Shown here piece after piece: positions 31,327-41,900 of a stretch of 64,000 nt of DNA; positions within the stretch are counted from its first letter, which is position 1; every line of letters begins with the position of its first letter. The DNA comes from Ktedonobacteraceae bacterium (GTDB taxonomy: Bacteria; Chloroflexota; Ktedonobacteria; Ktedonobacterales; Ktedonobacteraceae): contig DASRBN010000031.1 in the NCBI GenBank assembly GCA_035653615.1, positions 62,001-126,000 of the forward strand, written 5' to 3'. The notes beneath the pieces are model-generated. The model searched no databases and was not told where the DNA came from. It saw only the letters and a list, made by a program, of their open reading frames with translations. The position numbers and the translations under genes are program-made.

Positions 31327-34300
31327 TCATTCCTCTTCAAAATCAAAGCTCTCGAAGCGCAGCGTGCGGCAGTTCTCCTCGATGGTGCGTTTGATGTCAT
31401 CGGGGACGGCAGGGATGGTGGCCTGAATTTCCAGCGTCACCTGCACGTCTGCTCCATAGATGGCGGTCAGGTGGCGCACGACCTCGTCCATGATCGTCCC
31501 GGCATTTCCCGCCATCATGCGTGGATTGAGTTTGATTGAGCCGTGAAAGCGTTGCGCCTGCGGTGTTCGTTCTGCCGGAAGTGTTGTCTGCTCCGTTGAG
31601 GATGGCGTTGCTGTTGGGCGGGCAGGCTCCAGAAGGGTTGAGCCGCCGCGCTCGCTGACCGCGGGCGATTTCGCGCTGCTTGCGCCGGGTGCCGTATAGG
31701 TAAGTGCCGTGGCGGCCTGTTGAGTGACCTGGGCGTCAGCCACGAACTGCCTCGCGGCGGCTTCGGGTTTCACTACGACGGCATTGCTGTTGAGCGCGAC
31801 CTGCACCTGCTGGCCCGCCTTGAGACCGAGATAGCGCTGGCGCTCGGCGTCGTAGCTGTCGGCGTAGGCAAACGTTTCCTGCTCCCAGGTAAGCGATTGC
31901 ACGCCTTCGCGGATGGCCGCCAGCAGCACCTCGGTATTCTTCAGGCGTGGCAGGTAGAGGTAGCGGGCGAAAAATTCGGCCAGTTCTTTGACGGTGACAT
32001 GATCGCCGCGCCAGAGGGGAATCTCGTCCATTTTGCCGCGCAGCAGGGTTCCGGCGTATTGCGTGAGCAGGAGATCTTCCGTGCGCAGCTTGCGACTGGC
32101 GTTGCTCGCCAGCGGACTTTGTGGCTGGGGCTGCAAGCGATACTCCTCGATGCTCTCCGGCTGGTGCGTATCAAGTTGCTCGGGGACAAGCAACCAGATG
32201 TAGGTTTCGGGGATGCGCGCCTTCACCGTTTCCTCCGCACTCTTCAGGCGCGTGCTGGCCTGGTTGCGCTGCGAGGCGTCCAGGTTGAGCGACTCGCTAT
32301 CCCGCAGGATCGACTCCCACGCCAGGAATTGTCGCATCCCCTGCTTCAAGTCTTCCAATCGCGCGCGATCAGCCGCCAGGAAGACCAGCGTGTTGCGGTA
32401 GTGACGCAGCGCATCTCCCCGTGTGTTGAGGATATCCCGTGCCTGTGCCATGCCGCTGCTCTGCGCATCGTGCAGGGCGTGGGAAAATCGCGGCTTGAGG
32501 ATCACCAGTCGTGCCGCCATGTCGTCGTCGGCGACATCGCTGCTGGACGCCGGGCAGGGATGCACGCGAGCAAAATCGCCGCGATTGGCCTGCTCGGCCC
32601 GCACACGTTCTTCGATTTTATCGAGTACCTCTTCATCAGAGTACTGCGCGGCGCGATCCTGCGCCAGGCGGGCGACCGTGGGCTGCGTGCTGTACCAGTA
32701 GCGTTGCCCCTCCACCGTCAGATAGGCCGAGGAATCGGCGAGACGGCGCAGGGCATCGCCGAAAATGGCAACGCTCTCTCCCGGCTGTGTGCAGCCCAGG
32801 TTGATCTGTCGCACCGGCAACCCCCGGTTCTGGCTGCGCAGCGTGGGAGCTGAGCCGAGGTAGATGGTGCGGGCCACACGGCGGCAGGCCGAATAGCGCC
32901 CCAGGTTCGGATTCTCACGGTCCAGGCGTGCTGGGAGCGCGTTCGTACCATCGACTTCGCTCTCAATCACCGGCACCCAGCTATTCTCCAGGTAACGGGT
33001 CAGTTCGTATTGCACTTTGGGCGCGGCCACCGGCACCGTTGCGGGCATGATGAGGATGCTGTTATCCTGGCCCTCCCACAGCGCATGCACAACCGCGGCC
33101 ATCAGGCGCAGCACGCCGCGTGTCCGCTGGAACCCCTCGATACTTGACCAGTCGGTATAGAGCCGGTCAAAGAGTTCGGGATGGATGGGATAGGCATGAC
33201 GAATGCGCCGTTCGTAATCGGCCTCACCACAGACGGCGGGAAATTCTTGCGGCTGGCCGCGGTAGAATTCGACGAAGGCTCGAGCGACGGCATCGCGCGC
33301 GACAAAGCTGGCCGGGTCGGCGATATTCTGGAACAGGCGACGGCGCACGATCTCAAAGCCCTCCTCGGCATCGGCCGGTCGCCAGGGCGACTCGACGCGC
33401 CCAAAGATACGCTTGAGTCGTTCGGCGGCTTCGCGACCGCCTTCGCCGCCTGTTTCGGCATCGGAAGCAGGAATGGTCGCCACCAGCAGTGTGCGCGGGG
33501 CCGCTTTGGCCGCCTCGGTCAGCGACTGCGCGAAGCTGAGATTGGCGTCGAACGAGCCGCCGGGCAGGCCGGAGATATTATACAGCTGGCGGGCATAGAC
33601 CACCCATTCGTCGATGAGAATGAGGCAAGGGGCCGCTGCCGCAAATAGTTCGCGTAGCACGTCCGAGCCGGGACTGACACCCTGCCGATCCGCCTCGGCC
33701 ACCATCGCGAAGCCATCCTTGCCGAGCAGTTGCCAGGCCAGTTCGCCCCACAGCGTGTTCACTATGCAGCCATCTGGTTTGGGACGCGGTATACCCGGCG
33801 AGAGTTCGTAGCCTACCAGCACGGCACGCTGCGCCTCCGGCGGTTTTGCTACTCCAGCTTCGCGCAGCACTGCGTCAAGACCGGCCAGTTCGGAGGCCGG
33901 TACGCCTGAGAAGAGATGGTACAGCGCCAGCAGCGAGTGCGTCTTGCCGCCACCAAAGTTGGTTTGCAGGTCGACCACCGGGTTGCCACCACTACCATCG
34001 AGGCGCTGCAGGGCATCGATCAGCAAGCGGCGCAGGCCATAGGTCAGGTAGGTGCGCTGGTAGAAGGCGCGTGGGTCGCGGTACTCCTGCGCGCCGAGGC
34101 CGCGAGCCACCTGTCCCAGGTCGGCGGCAAACTCGGCGGACTCGTAACGACCGGAAGCGACATCGGGATGGGGCGTAATCACCTCGCGCCAGGGACGCAG
34201 CCCCATGCCCGGTCGTCCCTCGACGGAGGTAGCGGAGACCTTGCGTGTCTCGTTGCGCGCCTGCTCTTCAAATCGCTGGCGCAACAGTTCCTGTTTCTGC

Positions 34301-34692
34301 CGCTCCACCTCACCTGCCTCCTGCGCGGCGGAGACGGCGTTGAGCAGGCGCTGAATGCTATCGAGCGCGCGGTAGGCGTCGTCGGTGCTGAAAGGACGCT
34401 GGTGCGCCCACTCGTTGCGCGTCTCGCGCAGTTCGCTCACCAGCGAGCGCTCCGCGTGTCCCAGCACGTTCCTGAACACCGGCTGCCACTGATCCCAGAT
34501 GATCAGCAGCAGCGCCTGTGAATCCAGGTGCAGGCCATCGTCGCCGATATGCTGATCGCGCAGCGCCTGCACCGCCTCGTACTGCCAGCGCGAGCCATAG
34601 GTAGCCTGCATCTGGCGCTCCACAAAAGGCTGCAACCCCTGCTTCAACAGGCTCAATGCGCGCCCCACGCGCTCGTAGTTGCTCTGTGCCAT
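31327..34692 (-). CDS. HEPN (Swt1-type)-DUF499 ATPase, putative defence protein
   Basis: Large protein of 1121 residues. The N-terminal 120 residues look like a Swt1-type HEPN domain, with R92-N-E-W-A-H97 matching the RxxxxH catalytic motif of HEPN ribonucleases. After a coiled segment (about 125-150) comes a DUF499 P-loop ATPase: Walker A NFGGGKTH with Lys250, and Walker B LILIDEW (357-363). The long middle part is helicase-loader-like, and the C-terminus (about 1040-1121) is a small alpha/beta domain. DUF499 proteins are found with DUF1156 methylases and helicases in predicted phage-resistance operons. It is the last gene of the minus-strand operon 42451-31327, 317 bp after the PD-(D/E)xK gene. 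No stretch of obviously foreign codon use is apparent by eye. Large open frames on the plus strand here are shadows. Confidence 0.88.
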   Translation of the reverse strand: MAQSNYERVGRALSLLKQGLQPFVERQMQATYGSRWQYEAVQALRDQHIGDDGLHLDSQALLLIIWDQWQPVFRNVLGHAERSLVSELRETRNEWAHQRPFSTDDAYRALDSIQRLLNAVSAAQEAGEVERQKQELLRQRFEEQARNETRKVSATSVEGRPGMGLRPWREVITPHPDVASGRYESAEFAADLGQVARGLGAQEYRDPRAFYQRTYLTYGLRRLLIDALQRLDGSGGNPVVDLQTNFGGGKTHSLLALYHLFSGVPASELAGLDAVLREAGVAKPPEAQRAVLVGYELSPGIPRPKPDGCIVNTLWGELAWQLLGKDGFAMVAEADRQGVSPGSDVLRELFAAAAPCLILIDEWVVYARQLYNISGLPGGSFDANLSFAQSLTEAAKAAPRTLLVATIPASDAETGGEGGREAAERLKRIFGRVESPWRPADAEEGFEIVRRRLFQNIADPASFVARDAVARAFVEFYRGQPQEFPAVCGEADYERRIRHAYPIHPELFDRLYTDWSSIEGFQRTRGVLRLMAAVVHALWEGQDNSILIMPATVPVAAPKVQYELTRYLENSWVPVIESEVDGTNALPARLDRENPNLGRYSACRRVARTIYLGSAPTLRSQNRGLPVRQINLGCTQPGESVAIFGDALRRLADSSAYLTVEGQRYWYSTQPTVARLAQDRAAQYSDEEVLDKIEERVRAEQANRGDFARVHPCPASSSDVADDDMAARLVILKPRFSHALHDAQSSGMAQARDILNTRGDALRHYRNTLVFLAADRARLEDLKQGMRQFLAWESILRDSESLNLDASQRNQASTRLKSAEETVKARIPETYIWLLVPEQLDTHQPESIEEYRLQPQPQSPLASNASRKLRTEDLLLTQYAGTLLRGKMDEIPLWRGDHVTVKELAEFFARYLYLPRLKNTEVLLAAIREGVQSLTWEQETFAYADSYDAERQRYLGLKAGQQVQVALNSNAVVVKPEAAARQFVADAQVTQQAATALTYTAPGASSAKSPAVSERGGSTLLEPARPTATPSSTEQTTLPAERTPQAQRFHGSIKLNPRMMAGNAGTIMDEVVRHLTAIYGADVQVTLEIQATIPAVPDDIKRTIEENCRTLRFESFDFEEE

Positions 34693-34747
34693 GATGTCTC
34701 TCTCCCTTATCTATCATCGTTTTTCACAAATTATTCCGGCAACTAAG

Positions 34748-34866
34748 CGATCAATCGGCGCCACGGCTGTGTCGTAGGGGCCGATTGATCGCGCCCACCG
34801 CCGATTGATCGGCCCCTGGCCTTGAGGTCTGCGGTGTCGCCATCAACCGTAATGGCCGATTCATCG
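34748..34866. repeat. Four copies of a GCCGATTGATCG motif
   Basis: The 12-mer GCCGATTGATCG occurs at 34780-34791 and 34800-34811, inverted at 34748-34759, and with one change (GCCGATTCATCG) at 34855-34866. The first and second copies can pair as a long hairpin. They lie in the 317-base gap 34693-35009 between two genes of the defence operon, which otherwise contains only the repeat at 34921. They could fold in the operon mRNA or serve as protein sites. Confidence 0.75.
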
Positions 34867-34920
34867 GCGTCCACTACCGATTACGGACTTTCACCTTCAA
34901 GAATGGTAAGAATCGCGTGT

Positions 34921-34950
34921 CCATGTCATTCTGAGCGCAGCGAAGAATCC
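34921..34950. repeat. TGTCATTCTGAGCGCAGCGA-type repeat, internal copy
   Basis: A short copy beginning CATGTCATTCTGAGCGCA and ending GAAGAATCC, between the PD-(D/E)xK and DUF499 genes. Same family as 31271, 42677 and 43069. Confidence 0.85.
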
Positions 34951-35009
34951 CTCGCCCGAAGTTGTCCAGCCGCCCCGGTTTCAGCCCCTGGCCCACTTCT
35001 GGGTAATCA

Positions 35010-36026
35010 TCAGAACGAATCTCTTGCTCTCATGCTCTGGCAAAGCGCACGGAATTGCAGACGTAGTGTCTGAAGGTCTGCCCTGCTATCCCCTGTAAGC
35101 ACGTGCAGGAATTCCGGCACCGCCCAGCGAAACAGTATTGCCTGGCGCGCCATATAGATACCAACTGCATTGATATGAAGCTGGTCATCATAATCAAGCA
35201 GCAGATAACCGGCTAACTGATAGAGGTAATCCGCCTTCAGTTGCGGAGCTATGCTTGTTTTGATATCAATAAGACAGCCATCGACAACCAGGTCAGCATC
35301 CGCTCCTCCAACATCGCCGCTTCCTGCGAATGTAGGATTCAGTACGTGGGGCAGCGACAGGAGATGCTGGTAGCGGTCATAAAAGGCGTTGAATAACATC
35401 CCCATATCGTCGATCCAGGATTGCTGTGGGATAGCCAGCAATTCCTCAACGCTACGCTTCACTGTGGGCTGCATAAGCGGGCCTTGCAGGTAGGTATTGC
35501 TACGGGCGGCCTGTTCAAACAGACTCAACACGAAGCAATAACGATCCAGTAGGTGTTCCGCTTGAAGTTCCAGCCGTCGTCCAACAGGCTGAATGACCTT
35601 TAGTACGGCATCCAAAGCTTCAAAGAACTGCCGGATGAGCTTGAAAGGATAGGGACCTTGCGCGACCCCCCGCGTGATATCAAAGAAAATGGGGGTGATC
35701 AAGAGAATTTTAAACACTTCATCCTCATCTAAAAGGATATCCTGCTCACTGCTTGCGGGCTGTACCGCCAATTGTAGAGCCCCCTCCCATGCGACGAGTC
35801 GTTGATACGGTGTGATGGCGAATGCATAGCGTATACGATAATCGATAGCTGTACCGAGATAGATATAGGGATAGGACTCCCCAGTTTGAACAACGGGCCG
35901 AAGCGTAAGAGCATCCCTCAGCTGACGATTGGCATCCTTTGTCAGCGCACCCGTCTGTGAAAACTGTTGTTTGATGAACTGTCCCATGAAACTGGCCCTG
36001 TCATTGAGATGTGAGGTAAGCGACAT
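35010..36026 (-). CDS. PD-(D/E)xK-like nuclease, putative defence component
   Basis: Protein of 338 residues that would normally be called hypothetical. Residues about 240-275 carry a plausible PD-(D/E)xK nuclease core: Asp245 in GGADADLVVDG, then Asp254-Ile-Lys256 in CLIDIKTS, followed by a helix with YLYQLAGYLLL, as in RecB/Cas4-like nucleases. The N-terminal 230 residues are mostly helical and of unknown fold. AAAGGA lies upstream of ATG 36026. It sits 78 bp after the methylase and ahead of the DUF499 gene on the same strand, so it is probably part of the same system, perhaps its DNA-cutting subunit. Not all DUF1156/DUF499 loci known to me include such a gene. The nuclease call rests on motif reading only. 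Confidence 0.65.
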   Translation of the reverse strand: MSLTSHLNDRASFMGQFIKQQFSQTGALTKDANRQLRDALTLRPVVQTGESYPYIYLGTAIDYRIRYAFAITPYQRLVAWEGALQLAVQPASSEQDILLDEDEVFKILLITPIFFDITRGVAQGPYPFKLIRQFFEALDAVLKVIQPVGRRLELQAEHLLDRYCFVLSLFEQAARSNTYLQGPLMQPTVKRSVEELLAIPQQSWIDDMGMLFNAFYDRYQHLLSLPHVLNPTFAGSGDVGGADADLVVDGCLIDIKTSIAPQLKADYLYQLAGYLLLDYDDQLHINAVGIYMARQAILFRWAVPEFLHVLTGDSRADLQTLRLQFRALCQSMRARDSF

Positions 36027-36104
36027 GGTTTCATCGATTCCTTTGCTACTTAAACAACAATCAGTACAATCTATCCTTGCCGTTTACGATTTTTAAAGAC
36101 CTTT

Positions 36105-38942
36105 CTACCCCATATACGTCGCTTCCCACAACCCTGCATCTCCAGCCTCGCGATGCGCCAGGCGGCTAATCTCAGACCATGACGTGACCAGGCTGTTGTA
36201 GGCCAGCGCCTCCTGCGCCCAGCCCTTGCGCTCGCAGAGCGTGTAGAGGCGATAGGCCAGGTCGCGGGCAATCTCGCCGCGCGCGCCCGCCAGTCGCAGG
36301 ACATCGCCCGCGCCAACCTCGCCTTTCTGATTGAGCGCCGCGATCATGCGCTGTGTCACCTCCCATACCGTCAGGTGCGAGGAGCGCGGATTCCAGTTTT
36401 CCAGCAGGTCCTCGCGGCGCACCAGTCGCACCTTGCCGCCGTGCGCCTGCACCAGCCCGGCGTCGACCATGCCCTGCACGCTCGTATTCTTCGCCTTCGA
36501 AAGCGTCTCGGCCATGCCGTATTCGCCCTCGTTCATCGCATACTGCTCGAACCACGCGACAGCCCAGCGCGTCTCGCCATCGTACTCGCCCTCCTGCTCG
36601 GCCAGCGCCTCATCCAGCGCGCGATTGATCAACTGCAGCGCCGTGCGCACGCCCATGCGCGTTCCATCCGACTCGACCACCCTGCTGTAGCGCGAGTAGA
36701 TCGCCATTCCCGGGCCGATGCTCGCCTGCGCCAGGTCCACCGGCGCGATGCTGCCATGTTGCAACTTCTTCAGCGCGGCGGGCAGTTCCGCCTTGAGCGC
36801 GGTGAGGAACTGGCGACGCGACGCCACCGGCGCATGTTCCTCGCGCGGGCGGCAGACAAGAACGATGGACGAGGCAAGAGCATTTGTTCCCAGACCAACG
36901 CTGCGATTGAGCATTTCCGTGCGCACCGGCCATGTTCCGGTAATGGCAAAACCGGCGCGAATCAACCCTTCCAGCATCGTTTCCCAGCCGGTCGAGGCGA
37001 TGTTCTTTATACCATTACTATTGCCAGTTTCTTCATCTTCACTCTCACCCTCTGCCTCAGACTCAGCCTGTTTGAAGGCGTAGTAGACCGTCAGAGGGTA
37101 TTCCGGATTCTGAGCCTTTCTCATGCGCTCGAAAGCCTGCCCTAACCCTGTCTCAAAGAACTGCTGCGCCTCGCCCTTATTGCCATTAAAGCGGTACGGC
37201 GTCGCCACCAGTTCCTGCGCTTTGGGTACCAGCATCGTCCTGAACAGGTCGGGGTAGAGCGTGCCAAGCGAGCGCCGCAACCAGACATAGAAGAAATCCG
37301 CCAGGTCAGCGTACCCGATATTGTCATAGTACGGTGGATCAGTCGAGATCATGGGATCCATTACGCCATTGATAGCTGTGGCAGCATCGCGCTGTTGCGC
37401 TACACCTTTTGTTTGAGCGGGCGATATTTCGATAACCTGAGCTACCCAATCGACGGCTCCCATGTAATTCCCACTGGAGTCACTGAACGGATTCGCCTCG
37501 GCGAAATCCCATACCATCGGAATAGCTTGACGAGCGAACGTATTACGCACTGTGTCTCGTCCAGCATGCCAGGAACAAATAGTTGACCAGTAATCTGCTC
37601 CCTTATCCAGCGCAATCCCCAAATACGTCGCTACCGCATCAGCATACGCCGTTGCGCCCCTACCTCCGTCATTGAGCGAGGTGCCATCATCGGTCCAGCC
37701 AGCTTCACGTGCATCAGCCAGCACACGCTCCCTGGCTTCCAGCACAAGATCACCGAAGGTGGTTAGCGCGACAAGCTGGCGGGAGGTGAATAAATCGCAA
37801 TGTTTTGTCATGCCGTAAAGCTGTACGCGGAAACCCAGCGCCTGTTCTGGTAGAGTTGTATCAGGTACATCTTGAGGTTTCGCCTGGGAAGCAGTAGCTT
37901 CCTGCTCTTCGTTTGGCGAGATATATGCTCGCCCACCATGGCCTTCGGCAACGATTGCCATGAGTTGCGCGCCTATGCGACCGGCTTTGCCCTCGCTGCG
38001 AACGTGGTCGAAAGATACAGGAGTGCCACAGGCGATGCAAATAGCGCCACGCCGGTTGACTGTGCCATCCTGTGGCCTGCCCTTGCCTGTCTTCACAGCG
38101 AAGTGGATGGCTGGAGGCGTGACGCCGCGGTCGATCTGTGGGTCAACCCATGCCTCTTTACCCTTCTTTTTGGAGAGCCACCATTTGCTGGTTAAAGGCA
38201 TCTGTGCGCCGCAGGCGGGATTGGGACATTGTACGGTACGCACCCACAACCAGGCGATTACGGTTGCTTCGCCGCCGCCGTATTCGTGCGGCAGCGTGAC
38301 GTGCGGGTAGAGGTGGCCGATGCGCCGCGCTGCTTCGTCGCGCATCCACTTGCCGTAGTAGCGGATATCGCTGGCAAGGCCGCGTGCGCCGTGCCAGTCG
38401 CCACCCATCAGCGATTGGCGCGCCTGCGGGTTCACGGGCGTCTGCCCGGCAAACTTCGGTGGAATCTCGATCAGCGCCTTGTTGATGAGGACCGCCACGG
38501 GGTTGAGGTCGCTGGCATGCGCTTCCAGGCCCAGTCGTTGCGCTTCCAGCGGAATGGAGCCGCCGCCCGCGAAGGGATCGAGAACCGGCGGCGGGTTGTC
38601 ACCGGTCGATTTGAGAATCTCGGCCCGCGCCATGCCTAAGACATCCTCGTTATTGGAGTTTTCCCAGAGGACCAGCTGTTCTATCAGCTTGAAGAGTCGC
38701 TCGCGTTCGGCTTGCTGTTCCTGCTCGGTTGGAAATTGCTCAGGATGGGCCGAGGGGTCATCGACGAGCGAGGCGAAGAGGACAGCGCGGCATGTTGCCA
38801 GTGGTTTGCGTGACCACCACAGATGCAGCGTCGAGGGGTGGCCGTGCCGGATGGATTTCTCGCGGGCCGAGGCGACGTTGATAGCGTTGAGCGGCAGGGC
38901 GACCTCGATCAATTTGGTGCGATAGGATGGTTGCATACTCAT
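36105..38942 (-). CDS. DUF1156 adenine-specific DNA methyltransferase
   Basis: Protein of 945 residues that should methylate adenine (N6) in DNA. The N-terminal DUF1156 region has RHGHPSTLHLWWSRKPLA (32-49). SAM-binding motif I is LDPFAGGGS (121-129) and catalytic motif IV is STDPPYYDN (533-541), a beta-type order with a large insert between them. The insert holds a zinc-ribbon-like set, Cys239/Cys244 and Cys302/Cys305. The C-terminal third may be target recognition. ATG 38942 overlaps the helicase TGA as ATGA, so the two are translationally coupled. In restriction-like systems the methylase marks host DNA as self; here the helicase, nuclease and ATPase around it would act on unmarked DNA. 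Confidence 0.93.
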   Translation of the reverse strand: MSMQPSYRTKLIEVALPLNAINVASAREKSIRHGHPSTLHLWWSRKPLATCRAVLFASLVDDPSAHPEQFPTEQEQQAERERLFKLIEQLVLWENSNNEDVLGMARAEILKSTGDNPPPVLDPFAGGGSIPLEAQRLGLEAHASDLNPVAVLINKALIEIPPKFAGQTPVNPQARQSLMGGDWHGARGLASDIRYYGKWMRDEAARRIGHLYPHVTLPHEYGGGEATVIAWLWVRTVQCPNPACGAQMPLTSKWWLSKKKGKEAWVDPQIDRGVTPPAIHFAVKTGKGRPQDGTVNRRGAICIACGTPVSFDHVRSEGKAGRIGAQLMAIVAEGHGGRAYISPNEEQEATASQAKPQDVPDTTLPEQALGFRVQLYGMTKHCDLFTSRQLVALTTFGDLVLEARERVLADAREAGWTDDGTSLNDGGRGATAYADAVATYLGIALDKGADYWSTICSWHAGRDTVRNTFARQAIPMVWDFAEANPFSDSSGNYMGAVDWVAQVIEISPAQTKGVAQQRDAATAINGVMDPMISTDPPYYDNIGYADLADFFYVWLRRSLGTLYPDLFRTMLVPKAQELVATPYRFNGNKGEAQQFFETGLGQAFERMRKAQNPEYPLTVYYAFKQAESEAEGESEDEETGNSNGIKNIASTGWETMLEGLIRAGFAITGTWPVRTEMLNRSVGLGTNALASSIVLVCRPREEHAPVASRRQFLTALKAELPAALKKLQHGSIAPVDLAQASIGPGMAIYSRYSRVVESDGTRMGVRTALQLINRALDEALAEQEGEYDGETRWAVAWFEQYAMNEGEYGMAETLSKAKNTSVQGMVDAGLVQAHGGKVRLVRREDLLENWNPRSSHLTVWEVTQRMIAALNQKGEVGAGDVLRLAGARGEIARDLAYRLYTLCERKGWAQEALAYNSLVTSWSEISRLAHREAGDAGLWEATYMG

Positions 38943-41900
38943 ACGGGAAGAACTCCTCTGGATAGTAGTTTTGCTAGCTCATAATTGACGCTGGTTGCGC
39001 CAAAGTCCGGTTCGCGCCCGAATGGCCGCTTGACGTAGTGGGTAGTGGTCGTCTCGCCATCGATCAGGACAATGGCGAGGATGAAATCGTCGGGTTTGTT
39101 GAGCGCGGTCAGGATTTCGTTGCGCGTGACGGTGACAGTTGTGGCATCTTTGACGCGGCCTTTGACCTCGATGAAGCGCAGTTTGCCGGTGCCGGGAATG
39201 GACGATTCGATATCGTAGCCGCACTTCTCGGCGCTCACATCGCGTGGCACATAACCCAGCGCGCGTTCAGCCTGCATGACGGCCTCCATTGCCAGTCGCT
39301 CGACGCGGGCCGTTTCGTGTGCCTGCTCGTCGCTTGCCGGAGCGGCGATATCCAGCAGACGCGCCAATAGTGCCTGTGGGACGATCAGGGCGCAACCGAT
39401 GACGACCGGCGGCAGCGGGGAGAGCTTGCGCTCCTGTTCCAGTTCGGCGACGCGGCGATCCAGCCGGTCGAGCAGTTCCTGCGCCCGGCTGCGGGCGTTG
39501 CGCGAGTTGAGGCGCGCATTGGGCCGGCCCGCCGCTTCCTGCATGCGCAACTGCTCGGCGCGGTTATCCCAGAAGCTGATCTCGGTCGTCAGCCGCTCGT
39601 TGACGGCGGCGATAGTCTTGTTGATCTGGGCCTCGCGCCGCTGTTTCACTTCGGCCAGGTGGCGCGGCACCAGTTCGGTGATGGCATAGCCGCGTGCCTG
39701 CCCTTCCAGATCGCCGGCCAGCCAGGATGCGCCGCGCAGTTCGGCAGCGATAGCCTGCTCTTCATCCGTGAGCGGGCGATAGTCGAGGAAAGGCGCGTAA
39801 CCCGCGCTGCGCAGGGAACCGGCTTCATCCAGTTCGATAAAGTGCAACTGGCGCGAGACTTCGTGGCGCTTGCCCGCGCTGTCGTGGCTGGCATCCTGGA
39901 TGGTCTCTTCCAGATAGAACAGCACGCGCATCTGCTCGCTCGAATCGGTCGGGTCCACGAGTATGGCTCCCTGTTTCAGCAGGTCGCGCTGCTGCTCCAG
40001 CACCAGGTCGAGCGTGGCATCCAGCAGGGGATGGCCGGGGGCAATCAAGACAGCAGGAGGCTTGCCATCGACATGGACGCGCTCCTTCTCAAAGACGATA
40101 CGCTCGTAGCGGCGCAGGATGACCGCCCGGCTATCATGACGGGGCGGGCGCTGGCGAATGGCAGACGGAACGTTGGTGATCTCATAGCGTTGCGGCTCGC
40201 GCTCGTAGATGCTGCCGCCCAGGCGTCGAAAGGCTTCCAGGAAGAAGGAGGCGATGTAGTGCGGCTGCAACCGACGTGCCTGGGCGCGCTCCATCTCCTC
40301 ACGAATCTGCCGCACGCGCACCACGTCCATCACTTCGTGCGTCAGGGCGCGCTCTTCCAGCAGGGTCTGCAAATGGTCGCGGTCCAGCGCCCGGTCAACC
40401 ACGTGGAACAGGCGAGCGCGCACGGCGGGCTGCTCCCCGTAGCGAATGGCCTCCACGATCAGTTCGCGCAGGGAGCGATCTTCAAACAGTTTGTCGTTGC
40501 CCAGCACATCGAAAACCTGCCCGCCAAGGGCCTCGCGCTCTTCCGCCAGCTTGTGCAGCAGCGTATCGAAGACTTCGCCTTCGCGCGTATCAACGGCCAC
40601 GAGATTCCACAGGTGGCAGACCTCCGTTTGCCCGATACGGTGAATGCGCCCGAAACGCTGCTCGATGCGATTGGGGTTCCAGGGCAGGTCGTAGTTGACC
40701 ATGAGATGGGCGCGCTGCAGGTTGATGCCCTCCCCGGCGGCATCGGTCGCCAGCAGGATGAGCGTCTCTTTATCCTGCGTGAAGGCTTCCTGCGCGGCAG
40801 CACGTTCGGCGCGGCTCATACTGCCGTGAATGGTAACAACCGCCTCGGCACTGCCAAGCAGGGTACGGATGCGCCCTGCCAGGTAATTGAGGGTATCGCG
40901 GTGTTCGGTGAAGATCACCAGCTTGCGGCGCTGCCCTGCCGGGTCGAACATCTCCGTTTGCTGTTCAAGGAGACTAGCCAGTTCCTCCCATTTGCGGTCC
41001 GTCCCGCTGCGTCGCACCTGCAAGGCCAGCGCCTCCAGCGTGGTCAAGGTGGCAATCTCGGCTTCCAGTTCAGCGATGGTGCGGGCCGCCGATGCCTGAT
41101 CGACGACCTGCTCCTCCGTCGCCTCGCGCTCGGCGTCCGGCGCGTCCTCCAGGTCGTCGAGATCGTCTTCGTCAAAGGATGGCAGGTCGGCGAGCAGTTC
41201 AAGCGGAGCCTGTATGTTCTGCAGTTGGGCCTGCTTTGTTTCCTGTAACCGGCGTTCCAGCCGTTCGCGCCTGCGCCGTAGGGATTGATAGATCGCTTCC
41301 GGTGAGGAGGCAAGGCGGCGTTGCAGGGTCGTGAGGGCAAAGCCAATGGTGCCCCTGCGGGCCTTCTCAAGGGCATCGGCGCGATTGAACTCGGCGCGCA
41401 CGTAAGAGGTCACGGCCTGATAGAGCGCGGTTTCCTGTGGCGAGAGGCGGTAGGTGACGCTATAGGCGTAGCGTTCGGGAAAGAGCGGCCTGCCCTCGAA
41501 GGTGTAAAGCTGCTCTTTGACAAGGTGGCGCATGAGATCAGAGGCATCCACAACGTGGACGCCCTCGCGGAACTTTCCCTCGAAGCGGTCGGCATCGAGC
41601 AGGCGCAGGAAGAGTTGAAAATCCTCTTCTTTGCCGTTATGTGGGGTGGCAGTGAGCAGCAGCAGGTGGCGCGTGAGCGTGCCGAGCAGTTCGCCCAGGT
41701 GGTAGCGTTTTGTATACTTCGGCTCGCCGCCGGCAAAGGTGGCCGACATCTTATGCGCCTCATCGACCACGACGAGATCCCACTCGCTCTGCCGCAGCGT
41801 CTCCTGCGCGGCCTCACTGCGCGAGAGTTTGTCGAGGCGAGCGATGCATAGCGGCATCTCCTGGAAAGCGTTGCCGGAGACGGAGGCCTCCAGCCGGTCA

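Noticed and set aside
31720-32853. 377-codon open frame opposite the DUF499 gene
   Set aside because: Antisense shadow; Leu/Ala/Arg-rich with no domain or start signals.
36375-37145. 256-codon open frame opposite the methylase gene
   Set aside because: Antisense shadow of the methylase C-terminal region.
39659-41248. 529-codon open frame on the plus strand opposite the helicase gene
   Set aside because: It is antisense to a gene with all SNF2 motifs; the composition is that of a GC-rich shadow frame and no ribosome site is seen.
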